Assembly (NCBI RefSeq): GCF_017873715.1
Contig: NZ_JAGGKM010000001.1
Span: forward strand, 310,001 to 374,000
From: Cytobacillus luteolus
Lineage (GTDB): Bacteria; Bacillota; Bacilli; Bacillales; Bacillaceae_L
Length of the DNA: 64,000 bases
Reading direction: 5' to 3'
Shown here: positions 52,535 to 61,348 of the stretch, one piece after another
Layout: every line of letters starts with the position of its first letter
How positions within the stretch are numbered: position 1 is the first letter of the stretch
Program-made: the position numbers and the translations under genes
Notes under the pieces: generated by a model
Seen by the model: only the letters and a program-made list of their open reading frames with translations
Database searches by the model: none
What the model was told of the DNA's origin: nothing

Positions 52535-52600
52535 AGAGTGGTTTTTCTAAAGTAAGGGCAATTCTTTTAAATTGCCTTCGAAAATCACTCTATTTATTTT
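52535..52600 (+). terminator. Long hairpin between the 66-aa gene and comK
   Basis: AGAGTGGTTTTTC pairs with GAAAATCACTCT, and inside it GGCAATT pairs with AATTGCC. ATTTATTTTG follows. The T tract is moderate. It isolates comK from upstream transcription. Confidence 0.7.
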
Positions 52601-52722
52601 GACAATTTTCAACAGAAACCTCCAATAAATATGAAAATTTTGTGAATTCATGGAATATTCTCGTCTATTCTGTTACGATTTTAGTGTGACTTTTAAATTA
52701 TAAAAAAAGGAGTGTGTATTAG

Positions 52723-53277
52723 ATGGAAGTAAATTCGTTTACTTACTTAAAAGACTATGAAGTAAATCGAAAAACGATGTCAATTCTTCCAGTTACCATT
52801 AAGAATCGAAAATTTTCAAAAGTCATGGAGACTGATGGAGAATATTTAGTTGCGATGAAGCCAACAGATATTGTTGAAAGGAGTTGTCGCTACTTTGGCT
52901 CTAGTTTGAAGGGTAGGCAAGAAGGAACTCGTGAGTTAATGGGAGTTACACATAAAGCGCCGATTATTGTTGAAGCAACTAGTATGATTTACCTTTTTCC
53001 TACAGCCTCACCTACAAAATCCGATTGTGCATGGATTTCTCACACCTATGTAGTTAAGCATTCTTCAGACGGTTCTGAGAAAACAATGGTAACCTTTTCC
53101 AATGATAAGTCTATATTGTTGCCTATATCAGAAGGCTCATTTGAAAACCAACTTTATCGAACGTCCCATCTTAGAACAATTATGTCAACAAGGATTGACC
53201 AAAGAGAATATAGAAAACAATTTGTTTTATCCCCACCTAATTACTCGCAACATAAACCCATAGTTAACGACATGTAA
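52723..53277 (+). CDS. comK: Competence transcription factor ComK (short C-terminus)
   Basis: The master activator of genetic competence in Bacillus, 184 residues (B. subtilis 192). Conserved blocks include DIVERSCRYFGSSLKGRQEGT, the HKAPIIVE and YLFPTASPTKSDCAWISH region, and SFENQLYRTSHLRTIM. The MecA-binding motif FMLYP of B. subtilis reads FVLSP here. The last 16-17 residues of the B. subtilis protein (ending FILRELGERY) have no counterpart; this protein ends PIVNDM. AAAAAAAGGAGTGTG precedes the ATG. AT-rich DNA upstream, with TTGACAATTTTCAA and GAAAATTTTG, may hold ComK boxes. Confidence 0.9.
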   Translation: MEVNSFTYLKDYEVNRKTMSILPVTIKNRKFSKVMETDGEYLVAMKPTDIVERSCRYFGSSLKGRQEGTRELMGVTHKAPIIVEATSMIYLFPTASPTKSDCAWISHTYVVKHSSDGSEKTMVTFSNDKSILLPISEGSFENQLYRTSHLRTIMSTRIDQREYRKQFVLSPPNYSQHKPIVNDM

Positions 53278-53289
53278 TAGAGATGAATG

Positions 53290-53312
53290 CGCTCCTATTT
53301 TTTTAGGAGCAA
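53290..53312. terminator. Hairpin between comK and yhjD
   Basis: CGCTCCTA pairs with TAGGAGC around a T-rich loop. There is no T tract after it on either strand, so it is a weak terminator candidate for the convergent genes. Confidence 0.5.
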
Positions 53313-53316
53313 AGCG

Positions 53317-53667
53317 TTACCCGAAAAGGTATTTCTCCATCATTGATAGTACTTCATTGCGAATACGCGGATTAAAATAATTATGTTTTTCTTCATAGCC
53401 TTTGTAAATAAAAGAAAAAAGTGTAAAGGCCTCATCTCTTTCTACCTCAACTGCTTTCATCTTCCGCTCTCTCATTTTTTGTTTAACCACATATAAATCT
53501 TTTTGTACGCGTTTCATCGCCTCTTCAATTAAATGAATATAAGGATCCTTAAGTTTAAATGGACTGTTTTGAATAACGGAGAGGTCACGGTTAAAAATTG
53601 TTAATACCATTGGTAAGAAGAGGGATTGCTCTAGAATAAAGCGGTCTTCTTCTGTAATTCTAGTCAT
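53317..53667 (-). CDS. yhjD: YhjD-like helical protein (116 aa)
   Basis: A soluble, charged, mainly helical protein. TRITEEDRFILEQSLFLPM opens it, and the central VQKDLYVVKQKMRERKMKAV is a basic amphipathic helix. Its size and its place between comK and yhjE match B. subtilis YhjD; the function is unknown. The frame begins with a GTG that lies inside the ribosome site AGGAGGGTG, so the ATG at 53667 is the better start. Confidence 0.65.
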   Translation of the reverse strand: MTRITEEDRFILEQSLFLPMVLTIFNRDLSVIQNSPFKLKDPYIHLIEEAMKRVQKDLYVVKQKMRERKMKAVEVERDEAFTLFSFIYKGYEEKHNYFNPRIRNEVLSMMEKYLFG

Positions 53668-53841
53668 GTATGTCACCCTCCTAGGAACATATGTTTGGTT
53701 ATTTTTATATTAATTCAAATCCCCTTAGAAAGCAAGCTTAAAAATAGCTTCTACTTTCTAAGTATTTTTGAAGGTGATAAACTAGGAGTATTCAAAGTTT
53801 TCGAATGCTTCATCCATATTATGTGTAGAGGGGTTGCTAAA

Positions 53842-55845
53842 ATGTCTGAAGAAATAAAAAGAGGTATAAAGGCAGAAGATTTATATCATTTGAAATCACT
53901 AAATGATCCACAATTATCACCAGACGGAACAAAAGTTGCTTTTTTACAAACCGAGATAAATAGGGAGAAGCATGCATACAAAACCCATATTTTTGTTGGT
54001 AACCTTGAGGATAAAGAAATTAGACAATGGACATTTGGTGAGGTTAGAGATAGTTCACCAAGATGGTCTCCGTTAGGTGAGTCTCTTTGTTTTGTATCGA
54101 ATCGTTATGGCAAATCTCAACTTTACATAATGAATGCTAGTGGTGGAGAAGCAAAAAAATTAACAGCATGTTTAAATGGCGCGCGAAATCCAATTTGGTC
54201 TCCGGATGGTTCAAAGATATTATTTGAAACCTCTTTAGGTTCAGAAGAAAATATCTTAGACACGGAAAAGAAGAAGGAAGAGCAAGAAAAGCAACTAGAA
54301 CCTATGGTTGTTGATCGAATTCGGTATAAATCCGATGCTGTTGGCTTTTTAGATGACAAGAAACAGCATCTTGCGGTTGTAGATGTAAAGAGTGGAGAAA
54401 TTGAACTATTAACGGATGGGGCAACAGATTATTCAGGTGGTTGCTGGTCCCCTGATGGTGAAAGCATAACACTATTTGCCAACTTAACAGACGAACCGGA
54501 CTACACTCTTATATCCGATTTATATATTATGTCACTCAAGGATAAAAGCCTACACAAAGTAACGAATAGTAAAGGGTTCTTTTCAAATAGCTCATGGTCT
54601 CCTGATGGAAAATATATTGCTGTTATTGGACATGAAAGAGAATATGACAGTGCGACTCTTTCAAGAATTTGGTTGTATGGGGTGGGAGTTAACAGCCTCA
54701 TATGTTTAACGAGTGAATGGGATGTTGAAGTAGGGGATGTTGCTATAGGTGACTTTCATTCAGGAAATGTGAATCCAGGAATCGTTTGGACAAATGATAG
54801 CTATGGCTTCTACTTTCTTATGAGTGATCAAGGCAGTACAGGTGTATATTATGGTTCAATTGAAGGCGAAATGTATCCATCCCTATTCGAAAATCAACAT
54901 GTGTATGGTCTAACCGTTGATGGTGAAAAGCATAAGGCTGTATTGGCAATTAGTAAACCGACTTCTCCAGGAGAGCTTTATACATATGATTTAAGTACAG
55001 GAGACATTGAACCGTTTACGAACGTGAATGCATCATTTTTAGATAGAATTGAATTATCAGATGCTAAAGCCTTTATGTTTAAGGCACCTGATCAATGGGA
55101 TGTGCATGGCTGGATTATGAAGCCAGTAGGATTTGAGGAAGGGAAAAAGTATCCAACTATCCTTGAAATTCATGGTGGCCCTCATGCGATGTATGCCAAT
55201 ACTTATTTCCATGAGTTTCAAATGTTAGCAGCACAAGGATTTGTTGTTGTGTTTACAAACCCACGTGGAAGTCATGGTTATGGTCAAAGGTTTGTGAATG
55301 CCGTTCGTGGTGATTATGGAGGGAATGATTATATAGATGTAATGAGTGCAGTTGATTATGTGCTTGAAAACTATGATTTCATTGATGAATCCAAATTAGG
55401 CGTAACTGGAGGAAGCTATGGAGGCTTTATGACAAACTGGATTGTTGGTCATACAAACCGCTTTAAAGCTGCAGTAACACAGCGCTCGATTTCAAACTGG
55501 TTAAGCTTCTATGGGGTAAGTGATATTGGCTATTATTTCTCAGAGTGGGAAGTGAATGGTGACATTATTTCTAATACGGAAAAGCTTTGGAATCATTCAC
55601 CGCTTAAATATGTCGAAAAGATTGAAACACCACTATTAATATTACATGGTGAAAAAGACTACCGTTGTCCAATAGAGCAGGCAGAGCAACTGTTTGTTGC
55701 TTTAAAAAGACAAAAAAAGCAAACAAAATTTGTTCGATTCCCTGAATCAAATCATGAATTATCAAGAAGCGGCAACCCTAAGCTTCGTATCGACCGCCTG
55801 AATCATATTAACAATTGGTTTCTTGAATATCTTACGAACGAATAA
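53842..55845 (+). CDS. S9-family prolyl-oligopeptidase-like peptidase
   Basis: A serine peptidase of 667 residues of the acylaminoacyl-peptidase/DPP type. Residues about 20-390 form a beta-propeller with repeated (W/L)SPDG motifs (QLSPDGTKVAF, CWSPDGESITL, SWSPDGKYIAV). The alpha/beta-hydrolase domain has the nucleophile in GGSYGGFMTNW (about 533), then HGEKDYRCP with the Asp and FPESNHELSR with the His. There is no signal peptide, so it is cytoplasmic. The open frame starts 49 codons earlier, but AGGGG lies 8 bases before the ATG at 53842. Confidence 0.93.
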   Translation: MSEEIKRGIKAEDLYHLKSLNDPQLSPDGTKVAFLQTEINREKHAYKTHIFVGNLEDKEIRQWTFGEVRDSSPRWSPLGESLCFVSNRYGKSQLYIMNASGGEAKKLTACLNGARNPIWSPDGSKILFETSLGSEENILDTEKKKEEQEKQLEPMVVDRIRYKSDAVGFLDDKKQHLAVVDVKSGEIELLTDGATDYSGGCWSPDGESITLFANLTDEPDYTLISDLYIMSLKDKSLHKVTNSKGFFSNSSWSPDGKYIAVIGHEREYDSATLSRIWLYGVGVNSLICLTSEWDVEVGDVAIGDFHSGNVNPGIVWTNDSYGFYFLMSDQGSTGVYYGSIEGEMYPSLFENQHVYGLTVDGEKHKAVLAISKPTSPGELYTYDLSTGDIEPFTNVNASFLDRIELSDAKAFMFKAPDQWDVHGWIMKPVGFEEGKKYPTILEIHGGPHAMYANTYFHEFQMLAAQGFVVVFTNPRGSHGYGQRFVNAVRGDYGGNDYIDVMSAVDYVLENYDFIDESKLGVTGGSYGGFMTNWIVGHTNRFKAAVTQRSISNWLSFYGVSDIGYYFSEWEVNGDIISNTEKLWNHSPLKYVEKIETPLLILHGEKDYRCPIEQAEQLFVALKRQKKQTKFVRFPESNHELSRSGNPKLRIDRLNHINNWFLEYLTNE

Positions 55846-55881
55846 ATGAATTGAAAGGCTTGATAAGTAAATTACCGAGCT

Positions 55882-55913
55882 GAAACTCATGACTAAAGGT
55901 CATGAGTTTTTTA
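55882..55913 (+). terminator. Terminator after the S9 peptidase gene
   Basis: AAACTCATGACC-type arms (AAACTCATGAC and GTCATGAGTTT) around TAAAG, followed by TTTAC. Confidence 0.88.
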
Positions 55914-56049
55914 CTATGTAGAGCGTATAGGATTTTTTGAATTTTTCCCCTATTATAATTAATGAGGTGTACAATTATTCTAAAAAGGATAAGGGTATAA
56001 TAGGAAGTAATTCCACAGATTGTCGTTTTTAAAGGGAGACTTGTGATTT

Positions 56050-56667
56050 ATGGATTTAGACGTTTTAAAAGAGTTAACAGATTTAGACAAGGTACTCGAA
56101 CTACTACAGGAATACAAGGCACTTGGTCCACTACCAGGCATTTTCCTGCCAATGCTAGAAGCATTTTTTCCTTTTTTGCCACTCGTGTTATTTGTCATGG
56201 CAAATGCTGCTGCTTTTGGATTATGGTTAGGTTTTCTTTATTCATGGATTGGTACATGTGTAGGGGCTTTGCTCGTTTTTTTCATTGTACGTAAGCTTGG
56301 ACAAAAAAGAATATTTGGGTTTTTAAGTAGACATAAAAAGGTTAAAGGGTTAATGAATTGGGTTGAAAATCATGGGTTTGGTCCACTGTTTTTAATGCTT
56401 TGTTTTCCTTTTACTCCATCAGCCTTGGTTAATATCGTGGCTGGCTTATCAAGAGTCAGTGTTGCTCAGTTTATACTAGCAGTCTTATGCGGGAAGTTAG
56501 TCATGATATTTACTGTTAGTTTCATCGGTTATGATATCCGAGCCCTAATTCATCAACCCATCCGGACTGGTATATTGGTACTCGTCATCCTAGTTCTATG
56601 GTATGTTGGAAAAAGAATTGAAAAGAGATTAACTGAAAGAACAGTGGAGCTTGAAAAAGGAAATTAA
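56050..56667 (+). CDS. yhjE: TVP38/TMEM64-family membrane protein YhjE
   Basis: A DedA-superfamily (VTT domain) membrane protein of 205 residues. The re-entrant region LGPLPGIFLPMLEAFFPFLP (about 27-46) and the later FGPLFLMLCFPFTPSALVNI (about 117-136) are the paired family motifs. Helices lie at about 50-85 and 140-195. Members flip lipids in other organisms; the role here is not known. It precedes the signal peptidase gene by 65 bp on the same strand, as yhjE and sipV do in B. subtilis. Confidence 0.9.
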   Translation: MDLDVLKELTDLDKVLELLQEYKALGPLPGIFLPMLEAFFPFLPLVLFVMANAAAFGLWLGFLYSWIGTCVGALLVFFIVRKLGQKRIFGFLSRHKKVKGLMNWVENHGFGPLFLMLCFPFTPSALVNIVAGLSRVSVAQFILAVLCGKLVMIFTVSFIGYDIRALIHQPIRTGILVLVILVLWYVGKRIEKRLTERTVELEKGN

Positions 56668-56732
56668 CTACATATTGCCATAGCTCTAACTAATTGTTAG
56701 AATATTATTATAATTAGTTGGAGGAATCATGA

Positions 56733-57287
56733 ATGGAAGGAAAGTCAAAGAAAAATAGGATATGGGTTGTAAAGTCAGTTGGGATTGGCATCATTCTTTT
56801 TATTTTTCTTAGAACTTTTTTATTATCTAACTATGTTGTAGAGGGCGAATCAATGATGCCCACTTTACAAAATGGAAATCTTCTAATGGTAAACAAAGTA
56901 AGTTTACATATTGGAGACCTTCAACGCTTTGATATTGTTGTTTTTAAATCAGAATCAAAGGAACATTATGTGAAACGAGTCATTGGCCTACCTGGCGATA
57001 AGGTTGAATATATTGATGATATTTTATATATTAATGGTCTTCAAATAGATGAACCCTTTTTATCCCCTTATAAAAACAACCTTATTGGTGGTAATTTGAC
57101 CGGAGATTTTAGCCTTGAGGAAATAACAGGACAGAAACAAGTTCCGCCAGGACATATTTTTGTTATTGGTGACAATCGACTAGGGAGTTGGGATAGTCGA
57201 CATTATGGTTTTATTAAAATCGACCATATTGTCGGTAAAGTGAATCTGCGCTATTGGCCTGTCAATGTAGTGGATCTGCGTTTTTGA
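56733..57287 (+). CDS. sipV: Type I signal peptidase (SipV-like)
   Basis: Cleaves signal peptides of exported proteins; 184 residues. One N-terminal membrane anchor (about 10-30) is followed by the catalytic serine in VEGESMMPTLQ (about 41) and the general-base lysine in YVKRVIGLPGDKVEY (about 81). GDNRLGSWDSRHYG is the conserved box E. The position after yhjE matches B. subtilis sipV; the gene name is by position. TGGAGGAATCATGA precedes the ATG. It is functionally linked to PrsA at the window start. Confidence 0.92.
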   Translation: MEGKSKKNRIWVVKSVGIGIILFIFLRTFLLSNYVVEGESMMPTLQNGNLLMVNKVSLHIGDLQRFDIVVFKSESKEHYVKRVIGLPGDKVEYIDDILYINGLQIDEPFLSPYKNNLIGGNLTGDFSLEEITGQKQVPPGHIFVIGDNRLGSWDSRHYGFIKIDHIVGKVNLRYWPVNVVDLRF

Positions 57288-57401
57288 AGTAAGAATCCGG
57301 AGAGAATACGGGTTCTTTTCGTGTTTATACATAATAGAAGTTTTAGTATAAGTATGATAAAATAGTAACAAAATTAGGAAAATTTGAAGCGAGGTATTGA
57401 A

Positions 57402-60400
57402 GTGGAAGAAAACAGTACTATACTTCTAACGAAAATTACTCCTCCGAACGTGAAAGAGCATATATTACGTAGACCGTCCTTAATGAAAAAAATGAAAGCG
57501 GTAACAAACTACCCCTTAACAATCATTCATTCCGGTCCTGGCTATGGGAAAACAACGGCACTCTCATCACTGGTCAAGGATCAAAACCATTCGTTCTCAT
57601 GGTACAGCATTTCGAATAATGACGACGATGTTATACCGTTCTTATCTTATATTACTTCTGCGATAAGGAAACAGCATCCAACCTTTGGTACAAACTTTCT
57701 ATCCTATATCGGTACAGTAGACCGCTACATACGAGATGAAGAGATACGATCGTTATGCTCTTTATTTGTCAATGAAGTTATCAGTTTTGGCTCTACAATA
57801 ATACTGATTTTAGATGATTATCATATTGTCCAACAATCTCCAAGTATTGACAAATGGATGACAATGTTAATACAACATATCCCAGCCAATTTACATGTAG
57901 TAATTTCGAGCCGTACACGTCCTAATTGGGATTTGTTAACTGCAATGAAGGTGAAAAACGAATTACTAGAAATTAAACAAAAAGACTTAGTGTTCACCTT
58001 TGATGAAGTAGAAGTCTTACTAAGAGATTATTATGAATGTGAAGTAGACGACCTTGAAATTGAACAAATTTTTTCTGCAACCGAAGGCTGGGTTATTGCC
58101 ATAGGAATGATTTGGCAGCAATTAACCGTAAACGGAAGCCTGAGTGACGTATTAGTAAATAAATCACGATCTCTTGATGATTTGTTTAAATTCTTAGCAA
58201 TGGAAGTATTTCAGAAACAGCCACCTATGGTACAGCAGTTCTTAGAAAGTACATGTATTTTTGACGAGCTACACGGGCAACTATGTGACGATGTCTTGGG
58301 AATCAGTGGGGCATCAGCAATGTTGGAAAATATATCAAATAGGAATCTGTTTCTATATTCAATAGGGGACGGGCAATATCGCTATCATGCATTATTTAAG
58401 GAATTCTTAGAGAAGCAATTGCGTATGACAAATGATAGGCAATACAGAATGCTTCATGAACGTAGTGGTAATTACTATTATCGCCAGGGATTAATGGTCC
58501 AGGCTATCTATCATTTTGAAGCAATTAGTGATTTTGAAAATGTGGCTAGAATTCTAGATAAACATGGTCAGGTAATGATTGAAAATGGTCAGCTTGAGAG
58601 TTTACTAGAAAGGCTAAAAAGAATTCCTGAACTATTAAAAAATCAATATTATTTACTATGGTTATATGAAGGCGAAGTACTAAGGTATCGTTGTTCATAT
58701 AATGACGCAGAAAGATGTTACTTAAATGCAATCGAAAAAGCTAGCCAAATAAAGGATTATATAGGGGAGAGCCGTGCATTAGAAGGGCAAGCTAGGATCT
58801 ATCTTGATACAATTCAACCTGGTAAAGCAGAACGATTTCTTCAGAAAGCCATTGAAGTACTTGAAGTGAGGGGAGATACAGGGTATGAAGGCCTAGGTAG
58901 ACTTTATTCTTTGATGGCTGAAAACCTAGCCAACGCGGGACAAGCGATTAAAGCCCAAAAATGGTTTAAGAAAGGGAAAGAGCTTAACATAGCGCTTGAG
59001 GACGGCAATCTCGAAGCTAGACTGTATTTGCGTTCAGGTAAGCTTATGAATGCCAAGAAGATATTGATTCAAAAGAAACAAGCCGAATCTTCGAGTGCAC
59101 AAGTCCATTTGCAGCAGTCACATCGCGAAACAGATCTATTACTTTCTTTAATTGAAGCTTTTATGGGGAATGGTGAGGAAGCTAAGGAATTAGCTCAATC
59201 TGGTATTCAACAAGGTGTGAGATTTCAGGCTCCATTTGTTGAGGCATGTGGCTGGATCAGGATGGGGCATGCAGTACAGTTGCTAGGAAAATATGATTAT
59301 ACACTAGCAAAACAATGTTATGAAACGGCACTTGAAATTATGGATGAAATTAACGTTTCTAGGGGAAAAGCAGAACCACTAATGGGGCTATGTATTTTAC
59401 TTGGAAATGAAGGGGTATATGAGCGATCCATTGAATATGGTACCAAGGCATTGGAAGAGACTGAAAAGGTAAAAGATGCATGGTTATCAGCACTCATTTT
59501 ATTATGTATGGCAATTGCTGCTGTTTATAACGAAAAGTATGAGGAAGCAAACGACTATTTATCAAAGTGTTCAACACTATTTACTGAGTGTGGTGACGAG
59601 AATGGTTCTTTAATGGTAGCTTTGTGGAGGTGTGTTTCATCTTTTTATAGTGAAGAAGAGGATCAGTTCCTAATGAATGTGCAACATTTTGGTAAGCTAC
59701 TTCAGTTAGGGGACTACACTTTTATATTTAAGAAGCGTACTTTATTTGGACCAAGGGATTTAAAAAAGCTTGTACCTATTTTACTAGAAGCTCAGAAAAT
59801 TGGTGTTCACCGTCAATATATTAGTAATTTACTAGATGAATTAGGAATTATGAATGTAACAAACCATCCGGGTTATACTTTGCGAATTCAAACCCTAGGG
59901 AAATTTAGGGTATGGCTAGGAACAAATGAGGTACACGAATCTGATTGGCAAAGAGGAAAGGCTAAGGAGTTATTAGAGTTCTTTGTCACAAGACGTAATG
60001 TGCTAATACCTAAAGAGGAGTTATTCTCAGTACTTTGGTCAGGCCTAGATGAGAAGGCAGCCGCTAGAGATTTTAAAGTAGCTTTAAATGCTTTAAATAA
60101 TGCCTTAGAGCCGAATCGTAAAGCAAGATCTACACCATTCTTTATCCAAAGGATTGGTACCTCCTATGGCCTAAATCCTGATTCAGGATATTTATTAGAT
60201 ATTGATGAGTTTGAGGAATGGATATTAGCAGGGTTAGAAGAGAAGGATCGCTCACAGGTAATAAAATGTCTTCAGCGGGGCCTTGAAGTGTATGAAGGGG
60301 ATTACCTGCCAGAGCGACGTTATGATGATTGGTGTTTAAATGAACGAGAACGGCTTCAAGTCAATTTCTTACGTGGTGCGGAAAGAATGGCACAAGCTTA

Positions 60401-60641
60401 TGTTCAAGCCGCTCAATATGATAAGACGATCTATTGGTGCGAAAAGATCATTGAAAAGGATAAAACGTGGGAAGAAGCCTATCGTTTGCTAATGTTTGCT
60501 TATTATCATAAGAATAATAGACCACAAGGATTGAAGTGGTATAAAAAATGTTGTGAAGCCCTTGACGATGAACTTGGTGTTGAACCAATGTCACCAACAA
60601 AGCAAATGTATGAAATGCTAATTGGCGCAAAAACTTCTTAG
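57402..60641 (+). CDS. Large ATPase-TPR-BTAD transcriptional regulator (1079 aa)
   Basis: A MalT/SARP-like activator. N-terminal STAND-type ATPase: Walker A HSGPGYGKTTA (about 42-52), Walker B IILILDDYHIV, and sensor VVISSRTRPNWDL. A TPR-rich middle spans about 370-780. The C-terminus is an OmpR-type winged helix (TLGKFRVWLGTNEVHESDWQ, about 830-930) and a BTAD domain (about 940-1075). The order is inverted relative to AfsR, whose DNA-binding part is N-terminal. A TTG at 57384 opens the frame, but GCGAGGT lies 6 bases before the GTG at 57402. It may control the branched-chain ABC operon downstream. Confidence 0.88.
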   Translation: MEENSTILLTKITPPNVKEHILRRPSLMKKMKAVTNYPLTIIHSGPGYGKTTALSSLVKDQNHSFSWYSISNNDDDVIPFLSYITSAIRKQHPTFGTNFLSYIGTVDRYIRDEEIRSLCSLFVNEVISFGSTIILILDDYHIVQQSPSIDKWMTMLIQHIPANLHVVISSRTRPNWDLLTAMKVKNELLEIKQKDLVFTFDEVEVLLRDYYECEVDDLEIEQIFSATEGWVIAIGMIWQQLTVNGSLSDVLVNKSRSLDDLFKFLAMEVFQKQPPMVQQFLESTCIFDELHGQLCDDVLGISGASAMLENISNRNLFLYSIGDGQYRYHALFKEFLEKQLRMTNDRQYRMLHERSGNYYYRQGLMVQAIYHFEAISDFENVARILDKHGQVMIENGQLESLLERLKRIPELLKNQYYLLWLYEGEVLRYRCSYNDAERCYLNAIEKASQIKDYIGESRALEGQARIYLDTIQPGKAERFLQKAIEVLEVRGDTGYEGLGRLYSLMAENLANAGQAIKAQKWFKKGKELNIALEDGNLEARLYLRSGKLMNAKKILIQKKQAESSSAQVHLQQSHRETDLLLSLIEAFMGNGEEAKELAQSGIQQGVRFQAPFVEACGWIRMGHAVQLLGKYDYTLAKQCYETALEIMDEINVSRGKAEPLMGLCILLGNEGVYERSIEYGTKALEETEKVKDAWLSALILLCMAIAAVYNEKYEEANDYLSKCSTLFTECGDENGSLMVALWRCVSSFYSEEEDQFLMNVQHFGKLLQLGDYTFIFKKRTLFGPRDLKKLVPILLEAQKIGVHRQYISNLLDELGIMNVTNHPGYTLRIQTLGKFRVWLGTNEVHESDWQRGKAKELLEFFVTRRNVLIPKEELFSVLWSGLDEKAAARDFKVALNALNNALEPNRKARSTPFFIQRIGTSYGLNPDSGYLLDIDEFEEWILAGLEEKDRSQVIKCLQRGLEVYEGDYLPERRYDDWCLNERERLQVNFLRGAERMAQAYVQAAQYDKTIYWCEKIIEKDKTWEEAYRLLMFAYYHKNNRPQGLKWYKKCCEALDDELGVEPMSPTKQMYEMLIGAKTS

Positions 60642-60652
60642 TAAGACAGAAT

Positions 60653-60680
60653 TCCGTACCGTAGATGGTACGGTTTTTTC
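60653..60680 (+). terminator. Terminator of the large regulator gene
   Basis: CCGTACC pairs with GGTACGG around GTAGAT and is followed by TTTTTTC. Confidence 0.92.
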
Positions 60681-60683
60681 GTA

Positions 60684-61148
60684 GTGATGTCCAGCTTCGA
60701 ATGCCCAGCGTCTAGTGGTCTTCGCCTCTTCTCCTTGCGATAAGTCAACATCGGATCGCTTGCGCTCTCCGTGTTTCCTTTATCTCATGCGAAGCGACTC
60801 AGCCCATACGCCGCTGAACGGGCATCCTCCGCATTTCGGTGATGTCCAGCTTCGAATGCCCAGCGTCTAGTGGTCTTCGCCTCTTCTCCTTGCGATAAGT
60901 CAACATCGGATCGCTTGCGCTCTCCGTGTTTCCTTTATCTCATGCGAAGCGACTCAGCCCATACGCCGCTGAAAGGGCATCCTCCGCATTTCGGTGATGT
61001 CCAGCTTCGAATGCCCAGCGTCTAGTGGTCTTCGCCTCTTCTCCTTGCGATAAGTCAACATCGGATCGCTTGCGCTCTCCGTGTTTCCTTTATCTCATGC
61101 GAAGCGACTCAGCCCATACGCCGCTGAACGGGCATCCTCCGCATTTCG
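60684..61148. repeat. Three tandem 155-bp repeats
   Basis: Units begin at 60684, 60839 and 60994, each 155 bp and almost identical; one visible change is GAACGGG to GAAAGGG in unit 2. Each starts GTGATGTCCAGCTTCGAATG and ends CATCCTCCGCATTTCG. The inner parts have GC-rich inverted pairs such as GGATCGCTTGCGC and GAAGCGACTCAGCCC. There is no conserved frame of note. GC content is well above the flanking DNA. Confidence 0.95.
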
Positions 61149-61275
61149 GTGATGTCCAGCTGCAGCGCCTAGCCCCTCGAGTCAAATAACCTGCGTCATA
61201 AAAAGTCAAGATCGGACTTTTTCTGCCACAGAAGCTTGTCGGGGCTGACCAATTCGCTTCCGCATTTCGGTAGTG
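61149..61275. repeat. Related intergenic element (fourth, diverged copy)
   Basis: It starts with the same GTGATGTCCAGCT and then switches to GCAGCGCCTAGCCCCTCGAG, a sequence type seen repeatedly between genes in Bacillaceae. An internal hairpin AAAGTC-AAGATCGGACTTTTT is visible. It ends CCGCATTTCGGTAGTG, like the ends of the 155-bp units. It fills the rest of the gap before the ABC operon. Confidence 0.75.
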
Positions 61276-61348
61276 TAACTTATTTGTAACTACGTCATAA
61301 TACGATAGGTTCAAAGTTTTAAAGTCAATTTTATAAGGGGGAAATGTA

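Noticed and set aside
60684-61148. CRISPR or coding repeat
   Set aside because: Units are 155 bp and nearly identical throughout, with no spacers and no consistent long frame.
60684-61290. Insertion sequence remnant
   Set aside because: No transposase fragment or clear terminal inverted repeats. The copies look like non-coding intergenic elements.
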